Part shown: positions 1-11,029 of the stretch, piece after piece
Numbering within the stretch: position 1 is the stretch's first letter
Layout: each line of letters opens with the position of its first letter
From: Annona cherimola
Lineage: Eukaryota; Streptophyta; Magnoliopsida; Magnoliales; Annonaceae
DNA length: 64,000 nt
NCBI GenBank assembly: GCA_030490835.1
Contig: CM059975.1
Location: forward strand, 36,488,133-36,552,132
Reading direction: 5' to 3'
Notes under the pieces: model-generated
The model's input: only the letters and a program-made list of their open reading frames with translations
Database searches by the model: none
What the model was told of the DNA's origin: nothing
Made by a program: the position numbers and the translations under genes

Positions 1-1027
1 GAAGATCAAGGCAACATAGATACTCAAGCTGAAACATTTGAAGACAAATCCACGTACAAGCAAGAAGCATAAACTCAATCGTTCAAATCAAGAAGATATC
101 TAAGATTACATGAGTCAAGATTTTCAAGAACATCATGACAGTGAAGTCGCAAAGCCAAGTCGACCTCATGATCGACTTCAAGTGGGCAAAACCTTCCAGC
201 GTTGAAACTGAAGACCGAAGTTCGCGAAGTCGCACCCGAAGTCGACTTCATCTGCGACTTGGGTGAAGTCGCACCCGAAGTCGACTCCACCTGCGACTTG
301 GGTCGCAACGGTCGGAATTAATTCGAACGTTGGCGCATTAAATACGCGCCACCTACCTTTTAACGTTCGGATTCCCTCCAAAATTATAAATAGCATTCAT
401 GGTGGACGAGGGAAGTAGCTGAAAAACATTAAGTGTGCTTAACTACTACATTCAAGAGCTCTAAAGAGATCAAGCCACTCAAAGAAGAAGAACTCTACTT
501 CAAATAGCAAGAGCTTTATTTCAGAATCTTCAAAGCCATTACAACAAGTTCTTCTCTGCGCCAAAACTGCTACTACACAACTGTAAAGTGTAGATTTCTT
601 TGTTTCATTTATTTGTAATTGAACTTGATCTAGTTTGAGGAACTAGGATCAAGTGTATGCTAAGTAGTGTGTGATTGGAGTGAGACTCATCACCTACTTG
701 AGCAGTGAGTTATATGCCCCCTAGAGCTAGAATCTAGAAGAGAGCAAGAGGCTCTAATTGTATTCGTGGAATGCAATAGTGGAACCCAAGTCACAAGGAG
801 TGTGAGCTTGGAAGAGTGGAGTAGGGAGGTTGCCCGAACCACTATAAAAATTCTTGTCTGCTTGATTTACATTTCTGCTCTCTTTATTACTTTGCTTTCC
901 ATTCAGTTTCTTCATTCAAGGGGATTAATTCTACAAGGGGTTAAGTTTTTTAAGTTACCAAAGAAATTTTTAAGAACCCAATTCACCCCTCCCCTCTTGG
1001 GTTTTGTCATCTATTCGGGACCCAACA
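1..1027 (+). mobile_element. LTR-like element, family A, 3' part (5' end outside window)
   Basis: The same sequence recurs at 35903-37665 (+) and 47764-49345 (-). All copies end in CAACA, and the two complete ones begin with a TGTTG-like pentamer, the TG..CA layout of a long terminal repeat. A TATA box (TATAAATAG) lies at 385-393. The end region carries a C-rich stretch (AATTCACCCCTCCCCTCTTG) about 45 bp before the terminus. No primer-binding site or coding region follows, so this behaves as a solo LTR. Ty1/copia affiliation is a guess from the TGTTG..CAACA ends. The part near 203-301 holds arms AAGTCGCA and TGCGACTT around GTCGAC. The right flank, 1028 on, is repeat DNA found again at 53884. 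Confidence 0.7.
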
Positions 1028-1035
1028 AATATACC

Positions 1036-1334
1036 TTCTAATAAAAATTATATTTTCCAACTTTTCCAATTATAATGAAATCTTATTAAAAAATTATTTT
1101 TTGTACACTAATATTTTTAAAAATTGTCAAATAATGAAAAATTACGTTTACATACGTTTTACTAATTGATCTATCAAATGAATGGAATAGATTGAGATTT
1201 TATATGTATACAATACAAAATTTATTGAAAAACCAAACATACTCACGTTTTTAATCGAACATACTCATGATGGAAAATTACCACATTGCCCTTGCTTCCT
1301 TTTTTTCTCATGCCAAGTGCTTCCCATGGGTTGG
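1036..1334 (+). repeat. Dispersed ~300-bp repeat, copy 1
   Basis: This AT-rich stretch is repeated almost word for word at 53884-54187 in the same orientation. Both copies run from an ATAAAAATTATATTTT segment to a CCATGGGTTGG end and then diverge. It contains no reading frame. The second copy directly follows the GGTTAGAC minisatellite, whereas here the LTR-like element occupies that upstream position. It may be a terminal segment of a larger DNA transposon, because it contains a phrase (AAAATTACCACATTGCC) resembling the ends of the Mutator-like copies at 20 and 24.8 kb. Confidence 0.75.
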
Positions 1335-1630
1335 CCGTCATAACAAACACTCTACCAACAAAGTTAAATATGCAAAAAAGATGAATACAAGTGGATCTTA
1401 AATGTCAAAGATGCGATGAAAACAATACAGCGGAAGACAATTCCTATATCTTTTAGTCTCGCAAAAAGATAGAACCCTATTCAAAAGGATTATATTCAGA
1501 TCAACCAGAGACCTTTTCTGCAATCCGAAACGGGCACTACAACATTTTTTCTAGTAAAAACCCCCTTCCTCTTAATTTATTTGTCATAATCTACTGGAGA
1601 ATATGATTTCTGAGAAATCAGGAGACTATA

Positions 1631-2145
1631 GTGGGGGAAAATGTTAAGCTAGAAAACACAGTTGAACGGTGTATTGACTACTTGCATAAATACACTTTTG
1701 CAAAATTGTTGAAAAATGGAAAGCTAATATGGGAGGAAAGCTCGCCTCATTGGAAGAGGCCAGATGTGGTTGCTGGAGGAAATGTAGATGAATCAGTTAG
1801 AGGTTACGGAACAATCACTAGAAACTGGATAGGCGATTTTTCTGCTGCTAGATGCTGGGCAGACAAGGGTTCAATAATGCCACTCTAGATAGAAACTAAG
1901 GCATGCCTATTGGGTTTATTATGGGCAAAGGAGCTGGGCCTTAGAAGACTGGAAATATAAACTAATTCTCTTAGAGCTATAAATTTTATTTTGCGAAAGG
2001 AAAAGGTAGCATCCCTTTTGAAAGCTCTAATAGATGAAATCCATGATTTGTGTAAGTCATTTGAGCAGGTATCTTTTCGACACATTCTTAGATATGCAAA
2101 TTCAGCATGTTGCTGCAAAGATGGCAATTGCAAATGGGGGAACAC
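1631..2145 (+). pseudogene. LINE-type RNase H domain remnant
   Basis: One reading frame is kept across the stretch apart from two in-frame stops (TAG 1886-1888, TAA 1958-1960). The translation has the layout of the plant LINE RNase H domain: a tryptophan-rich lead-in, an N-V-D core near 1786, an E-T-K-A helix at 1892, a segment ending T-N-S where the family usually has an acidic residue, and a closing S-F-R-H...A-N-S motif near 2076-2105. The Asp that normally follows the Ala-Asn motif is missing. The reverse transcriptase that should precede it is absent. It is a dead fragment of a non-LTR retrotransposon. The family is recognised from motif layout only. Confidence 0.7.
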
Positions 2146-2189
2146 ACATATGTTGGTGGGGAAACATTTTGTATGGAGTCAAACATTTA

Positions 2190-2474
2190 GGGTGTGTTTT
2201 GTTGGGGGTAAAACTGTTGATGAAAAGTTTTTGAAGTAGAAGTTGTCAAATTGACAGAAAATAATGTGACGCAGTAGGGGTAATGATGAGAATTAAAGAT
2301 AATAAAATAGATAGGTTAGTTGTATGAGTAGTTGCGTAGAAATGATTGAAAAATATGGTAGTTTATATAGGAAAATGTAAAAAAATAATTAAAAAATAGA
2401 GTAATTATGAAAAGTAAAAGGTTTTAGATTAAAAAGTTTTTATTAACATTTTTTTGCCCCAAACAAACACATCC
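2190..2474. mobile_element. Small TIR element (MITE), TTA target duplication
   Basis: The left end GGGTGTGTTTTGTTGGGG and the inverted right end GGATGTGTTTGTTTGGGG match closely. The element is flanked by TTA at 2187-2189 and 2475-2477. A 285-bp non-coding interior with 3-bp TWA-type duplications fits Tourist-like MITEs of the PIF/Harbinger group. The interior resembles 22555-22850 (shared phrases around GGTTAGTTGTATGA and TTTTAGATTAAAAA). Confidence 0.75.
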
Positions 2475-2477
2475 TTA

Positions 2478-3050
2478 AATGGATTGGATTATAATAGACT
2501 GCCAAACCCCTAACCCCAACAAGATCGGGAAGGAGGGGAATGGTTGCCCTATTATTGTTTTTTGTTATGGTTTTTTGGTTGAAAGATACTTTGTAGTCAT
2601 CCAAAAAAATAATTTTGCAACCTCAAAAAAAACAAACGAATATGTATTTTGGAACGGTTTGAAATGGCGGCCTTGCTCAACTATGTAACTCAAAAGGCAT
2701 ATCTGCCCCTGCAAATTGTCCAATCCTTAATTTGAATGATTCACTAACTATCGAAAATTGCGGATCTTGAAAATAATGCTTGAGAAGTCGTTATTGGATC
2801 ATTATGATATAGCACAAACAGACGAGCTGGGGATCTCTCTTCCTGCACAGCCCTTTCCTAAACATTCAGACAGAGTGCTAAGACCTCGGGGCTGGATTCG
2901 TCCAAAAGAATGGTTAGATTTGTAAGGCAAGTCATTGTTTAGCTATTGTCTTGCAAGCTATCAAAATTGGCCACGTGGAATTCATCATCGATACACATGT
3001 AATCCGTGCTGGCACTACCATCCTCGAGCTTCTTCTTTACGTTTCTTGCT
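2478..3050. other. No gene recognised; upstream part of a decayed LTR
   Basis: Short open frames here have no recognisable motif. From about 2870 the sequence leads into the TATA box at 3055 and the primer site at 3230, so the later half is probably U3 of the LTR. I could not find its left boundary. Confidence 0.35.
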
Positions 3051-3054
3051 CGAA

Positions 3055-3229
3055 GTATAAATAGGCCTTAGAGATTTCATTTGAGGCGGGAATTATTTTC
3101 ATTGCTTATAAATATAAGTTTTCAGAGTTGTTGCCTCTGTGAGAGGAACCCACCGATCTATGCAATTGGCGGTTGGAATAATATTTTGAATTGCAATTTC
3201 TCTTTTAGGTCTTCGAATTAGTATCAATT
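3055..3229 (+). mobile_element. LTR end (TATA box to U5) of a Ty3/gypsy-like element
   Basis: GTATAAATAGGCC at 3055-3067 is a good TATA box. It lies about 165 bp upstream of a primer-binding-site-like sequence, the spacing expected for R-U5 of an LTR. The left boundary is not resolved. Pol remnants in the same orientation at 7520-8805 probably belong to this element. Confidence 0.55.
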
Positions 3230-3242
3230 TGGCATTAGAGCC
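3230..3242 (+). other. Primer-binding site, initiator tRNA-Met type, degraded
   Basis: TGGCATTAGAGCC differs at two positions from the TGGTATCAGAGCC primer site common to plant LTR retrotransposons. It follows directly after the LTR-like stretch. Confidence 0.6.
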
Positions 3243-3830
3243 GCCAATCTTGGAAGAATCTGGCAAGGCATCTGCGAAAACTTCAAATTGCAAGAACACT
3301 TTCTTCCTCCGAGAACATTAAGCATCCGGTAACTGTATCCAAACCGGATTCCCTCGGTAGGAGGCCTAGCTCTCCGAAGGAACAAGGAAGTGGTGGGGGA
3401 CAGGATCACCAGGTAGCTTTGGAGTAGGGATTGGGAAGCGTCATGCAATAGTTGAAGGAACGGAAGGCTAATGTGAGTTTGTTGTTCGTTAAAAAGAATG
3501 GACAGAAGAAAATGAAGAATCATGACATCGTGGGAGGTTCATTGAAGACAGATCTGTCCTCTGAAGATAGGAAGGATCATCGAGCTTAGAGATTTCATAA
3601 GAAAGAGAAATGGTGGAAGCGACATGAAAATGTAAGTTCAGATTTATAATTTGAAAATGCTCTCTATACAGTTTCTTTACAAGCTCTAGATGGGATTAGA
3701 AGGAGTTCTAAGTCCAAAAATCCTTCAATGAAAATTAAAGGAAGTGTTAGTAGTCAGGGGGTCATAATTTGTAATATCTTGCCAACGACGTCAATCGTCA
3801 CTACTAAAGTACAGGATCGATGATAAAAGG
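3243..3830 (+). pseudogene. Probable gag leader remnant of the gypsy-like element
   Basis: Purine-rich, moderately GC-rich sequence lies directly downstream of the primer site, where the gag leader of an LTR retrotransposon would be. No frame stays open and no zinc knuckle is visible. The assignment rests on position alone. Sequence character changes to strongly AT-rich at about 3830. Confidence 0.35.
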
Positions 3831-6800
3831 AGAACATATAAAGGTGAAATAATATAATTTCTTAACCATCATGAACTAGAGATTTTACTAATTTCAAATT
3901 AAACTAGATCCAAATAATTAAATCTATAGGATATATACTTCACATCTTTACTATATTGCTCTTAAAAATCAAAATAAATCATTATAAATCTGGATTTGTC
4001 AAGTCCTAGCCTCATCTATTATACTAACCCCATTTTGGTTTCTACTCGCATACTTGTTATCTAAAAAAATTAACAAAATATGATAAGTCCAGGCAAACTC
4101 AGTAGGTAGATTATATATACATAAACTGGCAAAACTTAAGTAAACAATATGCATAAGGATTCACAAAACATAGATTAAATCACAGTTTCGAATCAAATTT
4201 AAATCCATATGAAACATATGTTAATGCCCAAGCATGCATCAATGCATCAAACACATTTCATTTCTCTAATCCATCCAATAAAGTTTCAAATCAAATGGAG
4301 AGGTTTGATATCTTACCCCATAATCCAACCTGTTGTACAATCTATGTTTCTATCACCGCATCACAGCACAAGTAGCTAACCTTGCATGATACAGATAGAT
4401 CGAGAAATACTTTTATCCAAATTGAAGATGTAACTAATATTCTGCTGCGCTCACCGCATAGCCTCAGCCACACCGCACCACATTACGTGAATGACACTAA
4501 CCTTAACTGTTACGTTGATGGTCATTAATCTCACAAACCGTGTCATAATATATATTATCCAAATCACAAGGGCCAGACAAACCAGGTCTGCAGCCCACCA
4601 AATTCATACCGACCAAACAAGTAGGTTTGAACCAATGTCAACCAAGTTATTACATCTCAATCCTCAGTCGGGATATACCAATGGTCACCACCGAAAGTCC
4701 AACAACAATAATTCACAAATTCACAACTATAGTCATAACTCATAAATATGCCAGCATAGCAAGTACGATAGGCCAATGTCATAATATATAATGATAGCAT
4801 GAATAAAAACTAACCTCAGCATCACAATAAATCATCATAACTGATAATATTCATTTACTCAAAAATTACGAAACAATGGCATCCAAAACATCTATGCCCG
4901 CAAGTACATATTACAACACAAAATCAAAAAGAGAAGAAAAGAGCTCTACTTACCTTGCACAAATTTCAGATTTATCCTTGTATTGGATTTCACCACAATG
5001 CTCAAATCATTGCATTGAAAAATAACACTTTTATTTAATCACTATATAAACTTAAATTAACTCTTTTAATAATGATCTAGCATGATATCCCATCTTAAGA
5101 TGTATGGATACTTTTATACTTTAATCAATATGCGGTTCCTTATATGAATTAAATTATTCTAAAATTATCATTTATAATAAAATTTAGTAATTCTAGAATA
5201 TTACTTTATCGAAGTTGATAAAATAATTTGTTTGCATTGGAGCTCATTTCATAGAATTACAAACTCCTTTAGCTTATGATTTATATTTCCACATCGCATT
5301 CAACCCTATCTTATAAAAATTCAATTTTATCTATTTAAAATCATTCTCGTATGAGTAACTCCTAATGAAATATTATTTGAGCTCCAAAACTTAATACAAT
5401 CGCAGTTGGACCCTCTCTTGATCACATTAACTTTCAGTAGTCTATCTGCATCCAATTTAATTCCCAACATTCACCAAATATTTAATAAAAATGTTCAACA
5501 TAAATCAACTCAATAATCATATATTTTAACTATTCATATCAATTTGGATCATTATTATTTAAGTTTCAATTTTATTTTGATTATTCCTCAATCTATCCAT
5601 ATATTTGCTTAAATCAAACACACTGATCTCTATCATAAAAGTATTTTAAGTTTGAAATTTCTATCATACATCAATAACTACATTAATTAACCAAATTAAA
5701 TATTTTAGCATAAAATATTAATTATTTATATTCATTTATGTATTTTTATTCTGCTAGATAGGGGTATGAGTTTAGGGATGGTTTAAATCACATTAATTAT
5801 TATCCATATTTATATCAGCCAAAAATTTATTGTTATTTCTGGCGAGTGATATTTAGGATGTATTTTATATCATATAAAACTTTTACCCTCAATTTCATTG
5901 CATAAAAAGTATGAAAAATCAATTAGTGCAGCTAATTCTAACAGTCATACTGCCCTATTCAGGCTTATTTTCTACACTTTTTAATTTACAATATACTCAA
6001 AATTTTAAGATGAAATTTTAGTTGCTCCTTAATGATAGTATAAAGAGTCCTTCGAGAAAATTTGCGTATTAAAAATTATTAGTTTATTATTTCTTTTATA
6101 ATTTTCATTTTGGTTCCAATTCTATTACATGGGTGGTGTAAATTAAGTTATAACCTGTTATAATTATTAATTTAAATCACTAATCATAGCCTTGATCATA
6201 AGTTTAACACATATATTATAGAAAATAACTCATTTAGTCTTGACTCCATGATTTAGATTATGAAATTATATTTTTAAGTAAACCTTTAACGATTTAGATC
6301 AATCTCGTAACAATCTCCAGTAATACAAGAATTATGGAGACATAGTTGCAAATGACCAAATCTAATGCTCAATCAAGGTGTTCACACATGATCTAACATC
6401 ATTTTTTATGTAAAATTAAATTTTACATGCATCGACTATTTGGATCATCAAGATTATACATAAAATCATAGATTCAATGGTTGAGATCATTCTCTTGCTA
6501 TCCAATTATATATGTTCTGTTTAGGCATCACTTTGATCACAATTTTCAACATAATTTTTTCCAAACAACATCCTCTGATCATATTTATGTCTCTCCAATT
6601 CATAGTTTCAAATTGACCTCCATTAGATTTAATAAATCTGATTTCTATGGATATCAACTTTCTTCCTTCAAATATGAAATTTTTCTCCCAAATCCAACGG
6701 TCTAGATTAATCACTACCATTGAATCTTGTTTAATTTAAAAAATATATAAAATAAATCATAAATAACGTGGATGATGATGATTGATGCCCCCTCCCTCTA

Positions 6801-7510
6801 CACTATTTAGCTTCTCTCCTCTAATGTAAATACCATGTGCTTGGCAGATTTATATATCTTCATTATTTCATTTATTAATTAATTAATTATTTATTTATTT
6901 TGGTTAAAATCATGCCACCTAGAAAGTGTTTCTACCCAACTTTTGACTTGCTAATTTAACTGGCCACCTTACCATCTCTAATTAATGTCTATGCCACAAA
7001 TTTTACAAATTTTTATTTATATATTATTTTAAGAATTAAAATAATTAATCCTATTAGTTAAAATGTGAATAATACAATAGAATAAAAAATTCAAAATGTG
7101 AAATGGAGAGATTCAAACCTTGAATGTAATTTTTCAAGTCACTGATTTCTACCACTTTGATGATGTCCAATATTTGAAAGATGGGGAACTAAATATTATA
7201 TATCTTAAGCATTTCATTCTTGCCAAATTTCCACTACACATGTTGTTGGTTAGTTTCTTATTCCTTCTTTAAAATATACTCATAATTCGAAACTTTTTAT
7301 TTGTAGAGATGTAAAACACAGAGCTATAATATTATTTTGTATGATTATATTTGATGTGTTCCTTAATTACATATTTACTAAGTATTACGTTAATATCAAT
7401 ATTCAAAATAACTAAGGTTTACATAATTATTGTGGACTTAGGCAACATCATAATTTTGTACACAAAAAGTTAGTTGATTGTCTTAGATTAGTGGTTCTGC
7501 CCACTAAAAA
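3830..7510. other. AT-rich gene-free block, possibly an inverted long LTR
   Basis: There is no credible coding frame in about 3.7 kb. On the minus strand, 4000-4110 reads through a 'TACTGAGTTT ... AGATAACAAGTATGCG' passage similar in arrangement to 38045-38100 in the long LTR. This may therefore be another decayed LTR of that type, inserted between the gag and pol remnants of the gypsy element. I found no clear ends or target duplication. Simple TTAA/TTTA runs occur near 6875-6900. Confidence 0.3.
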
Positions 7511-7519
7511 ATTTTCTAG

Positions 7520-8805
7520 TAACCACAGTAGATGGTTTTGAATTGGAAGGCCATGGTGTATGTAAACGGGTGGTGGTTGATATACAAGGAGGAAAACATC
7601 ATATGAAAATTTATCCACTTCAACTAGGGGGGAACCAACGTCTGATTGTTGCTCATCTCACCAAGTTGTTAAAAAATGATGGATATTAATGGTCAAGTTC
7701 AATTGAGGAAGCTTTTATGCAGCTTAAGCAGGTAATGAGTTGGCCTCTATTTGCAAGCTCCAAATTTTTCTAAAACATTTATTGTTAATTGTGATGCATC
7801 AGGTTTAGGAGTTTAGGCTGTGTTAAGCCAAGAGGGACACCTTATTGCAATTTTTCAGTAAAGCTCATTCTATCCAATCACATGGAAAATTTATGTATGA
7901 GCAAGAGTTGAAGGCTATTGTGTTGGCTATTTGAAAATGTAGGGCATACTTATTAGGTTAGCAATTTATTATCCATATTGACCACAATAGCACTAAGCAT
8001 TTGCTCAGTCAGCAAATTTTATCCCCGAATCAACAGAGGTGGATGAGTAAACTCATGGGTATGATTTTGTGGTGGAATATAAGAATGGCGGTACTAATGT
8101 AGTAGCCGATGCCCTATCTGAGCAAGTGGCACTATCTACTTTATCTGTGACATAAAATTTTGTGTCTTAGATGGCTTAAATATTGGAGGCTAATCACACT
8201 AACCCTCATTTATCTGATATTCGATCAACTATTGAGGCTAATCCTACCGATCATCTGAAGTATTCGGTGTTGGATGCTCTTTTATATTACAAAGGTCAAA
8301 TTGTTATCCCTGCGAATCATGAGGTTATTCTTGCATTATTGCAATATTTTCATGGGGTTGTTGGGGTCCATGCCAAAGTGTATGCACATTCAAGTGTACA
8401 AATGAGCATTTCTATTCGCAGGGGATGAGAAAAAGAATTCAGCGGTGGATAGCTGCATGTTACATATGTAACAAGGTAAAATATTAATGTGGAAACCAGC
8501 GGGATTGTTACAGCCCATTTTGTTACCTGACAAGCTTTGGTTAGAAATTACAATCGATTTTATTACAGGCCTCCCTTGTTCACATAACAATTCTGTCATC
8601 TTGGTTTTTATGGGTTGGCTATCTAAATTGGATCATTTTTTGCTTTGAGTCATCCCTTTACTGCAGCTCTTATTGCTAAAGTTTTCATTCAAGATGTTAT
8701 CAAATTACATGGACGGCCTAGTTCTATAATTATTGACAGAGACTTCATGTTTTTGAGTTATTTTTGGGAGACTTTGTTCAAAGACCAAGGAGTGCATTTG
8801 AAGTA
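7520..8805 (+). pseudogene. Ty3/gypsy pol remnant: protease end, RNase H, integrase
   Basis: Translating across many stops and frameshifts gives, in order, a protease-like tail (7540-7660), an RNase H domain beginning near 7690 with the V-N-C-D-A-S-G active-site motif (about 7783), an H-x3-H zinc-binding region (about 8180-8470), and an integrase core with its first two acidic residues (T-I-D-F-I-T-G near 8545 and I-I-D-R-D near 8735). The order is that of Ty3/gypsy pol. Most of the reverse transcriptase is missing between protease and RNase H. The integrase stops before its third acidic residue, where unrelated DNA begins at about 8810. The element is long dead. Confidence 0.8.
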
Positions 8806-8809
8806 GGAG

Positions 8810-10290
8810 TGAAAATTGGAACCCGCCCTATTTTTGCACAAGGTTGGGAGTTGGGACAGAGTATAGGGTTTTTCGAGGTGAGTCCGGTCAGCATTATTGA
8901 AAAAACTCAGTTTTTTAGGTCGAGACTGGTTTCAGTGAAAATGTTTTCACGCTTGAGTGAAAATACACATGCTCTATCTGCCGTTCATTTTCAAGTGGAT
9001 GGTTCAGGTGCACTGCAGCAAGGAAGGGTAATGTGGGAAGAGAATGGGAGAGACTCTGTGTATGTAGGAATGGGCATAGGTCAATAACTCGCGAAGGAAG
9101 CTATCTCCTTAGTTGTCGACTTAGGAAGAGCAGCATAGAACAAAAGAACCTGCAAAAGAGAACCTGCATTTGACGAAGTGGAGAAGAAGAGCCAAAGAAA
9201 GATAGGAGAACCGAGAGAACTAGTTGGTCTTAAAACAGAAGAAGGAGATCGCAGCCATGTAGGAAGGGGAAAAGCTGTCTGTCACTGAGAGAACAGATAG
9301 AGCTGAATTTAGCATGCAGAGATGCTCTGTCTGAAGGCGAACACACTGAGCAATGAGGTGTTTGCCTGTTTGGTTCGCTCGGCACAATTCTTCCCATGGA
9401 TTTTAAGGAATTGCAATTCTATCCCCTTCCATTTGCTCTTGGGACTGTGGATTTTTATGCATAGGTTGGTTTTGTCCTTCTGATGAATGGCGGTTGTAGT
9501 AGGGTAAGCTCTATACAGAGATACTTGAGGAGGAGAGATTCCCCCCAACCCCCCCAACCCACCCACCCCCGGCTCCCGCCCCTCCTCAACCCGAAACCAA
9601 AAACACCCACAGAACCTCTAATAGCACTTCTGTTGTGTCGTCAAGCTTGGTTTTGTTGCTTCTAGATTTCTTTCATCCCTTTGTTGCTAGGAAGCAAAAT
9701 ATGGATTTTGTACTGGTAGCAAACAGAGCATATAAGCTGATGATAAAATAAGAAATAACTTTTTATTTTTTCCCGTGATTGGTAAGTTGTATAGAGCTTA
9801 AAAGTGGGCTTCAATTTTTCTGCAAGTTGGTTTTGTTTGTAGGATGAAGTGAAGGCATTTATAATAAAAATAGTAGAGTGTAAGGCCTGTGGTCATGGTG
9901 TTTTTGAGCCTTTCTTCCCTTGGATGCTGGGAGTTTGTTTTTTGCAGATTGCTAATTGATGGGTTTGGAAGTACTCTATCAAACATCTAAGTCAGCTTCT
10001 GCGTGCTCCAGCCAGTGATTTATGTTTTTATTAGTGGGTTGTGCAGTTAATTTATAGAACATGAGAACTGGTTGTAATCATTGTCTGATGCCTCTCTTCG
10101 GTTTTGTTTTCTAAGAAAATAAATGGATTTTATTCGGTATTTGAGATAGTATCAAGCGGTTATTATTGAAAATGAAAATGAAAATGAAATTGCCACCAGC
10201 ACTAGAGGTGCAATGGTTAATGGTTAGGCATTTGGGCATGGTGCCCAAACGATTCCAATTCAAAACTTAGGATAAACAAAAATGTGATTT
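8810..10290. other. Gene-free, partly GC-rich; Mutator-like end motif at 8926
   Basis: No supported coding frame. At 8926 a segment starting GAGACTGGTTTCAGTGAAAA resembles the left end of the Mutator-like element at 16870 and another at 10299, and gene-like GC-rich sequence follows it to about 9300. A C-rich run (CCCCCCAACCCCCCCAACCC) lies at 9540-9560. The remainder to 10290 is unremarkable. A short hairpin (TTTGGGC..GCCCAAA) lies near 10228-10247. Confidence 0.45.
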
Positions 10291-10298
10291 TCCCATGG

Positions 10299-10400
10299 GA
10301 CCGGTTTTAGTGAAAATGTTTGCAATTAAAATGAACATGAAAATGCCTAATCTGCCGTCCATGTAAAACTTGCGGCTGAGATTTGGAAGGGCAAAAATGG
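10299..10400 (+). mobile_element. Mutator-like left end motif, third copy
   Basis: GGGACCGGTTTTAGTGAAAA begins a roughly 70-bp stretch, with a later CTGCCGTCC, shared with 8926 and 16870. At 16870 this motif is the left end of an element with a 9-bp target duplication. No matching right end was found for this copy. Confidence 0.4.
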
Positions 10401-10408
10401 AATGGATT

Positions 10409-10432
10409 AACATCTACACGCGTGTAGATGTT
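10409..10432. repeat. Perfect 24-bp palindrome
   Basis: A perfect loop-less palindrome centred on ACACGCGTGT lies between the Mutator-like end motif and the CT-rich minisatellite. Its function is unknown. Confidence 0.9.
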
Positions 10433-10449
10433 GGCTTCAGTCCTCGTTT

Positions 10450-10760
10450 CTCCCTTTCCTCTCTGTCTCTCTTCTCTCTCTCCTTCCTGCCTCATCCCTC
10501 CCGCTCTCTGCTGCCGCTGCTCCCTCCCTTTCCTCTCTGTCTCTCTTCTCTCCCTCTTTCCTGCCTCATCCCTCCTGCTCTCTGCTGCCGCTGCTCCCAC
10601 CCTTTCCTCTCCGTTTCTCTTCTCTCTCTCCTTCCTGCCTCATCCCTCTCGCTCTCTACTGCCGCTGCTCCCTCCCTTTCCTCTCCGTCTCTCTTCTCTT
10701 CCTCCTCTCTGCCTCATCCCTCTTGTTCCCTACTGCTGCTACTCCCTCCAGCATCTCATT
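10450..10760 (+). repeat. CT-rich minisatellite, four units of ~75 bp
   Basis: Four imperfect copies of a pyrimidine-rich unit (CCCTTTCCTCTC ... CTGCCTCATCCCTC ... GCTGCTCCCT) follow one another. They create long serine/leucine-rich open frames in two plus-strand frames and an arginine/glutamate-rich one on the minus strand. These are artefacts of the repeat. The downstream part (10840-10910) has CTG runs and a CAG/GTAGGA splice-donor-like site near 10972, so a captured 5' exon or leader is possible but unproven. Confidence 0.7.
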
Positions 10761-11029
10761 ACCCACGATCGTCCACAGTCATCTCCTTCTCCCCTACTGT
10801 TGCTACTCCCTCCCGCATCCCATTGCCGGCGAGCTCTTCGCCCTGCTGCTGCTGCTGCTGCTCCCTCCCGCATCCCATTGCCCGCGAGCTCAGGTCTCTG
10901 CTGCTGCTGCTCCCTCCCGTGTCTCATCGTACGCGATCATCTACCGTGCCTGAGATCCGACCGCAGTCCAGGTAGGAGTCATCTCCTTCTCCCCTTTACC
11001 TCCCTCTCTCTCTCTCCCCATTGATCTTA

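Noticed and set aside
9309..9566. Glycine-rich minus-strand open frame near the C-rich run
   Set aside because: It comes from the homopolymer-rich CCCCCCAACCC stretch and has no conserved feature.
10200..10275. Possible tRNA-derived SINE (GGTGCAATGGTTA ... GATTCCAATTC)
   Set aside because: The B box is poor, no tail or target duplication is visible, and there is no second copy in the window.
10370..11024. Two overlapping plus-strand open frames of about 200 codons and an arginine/glutamate-rich minus-strand frame
   Set aside because: They are produced by the CT-rich 75-bp minisatellite, which lacks stops in several frames. Composition is extreme and no domain is present.
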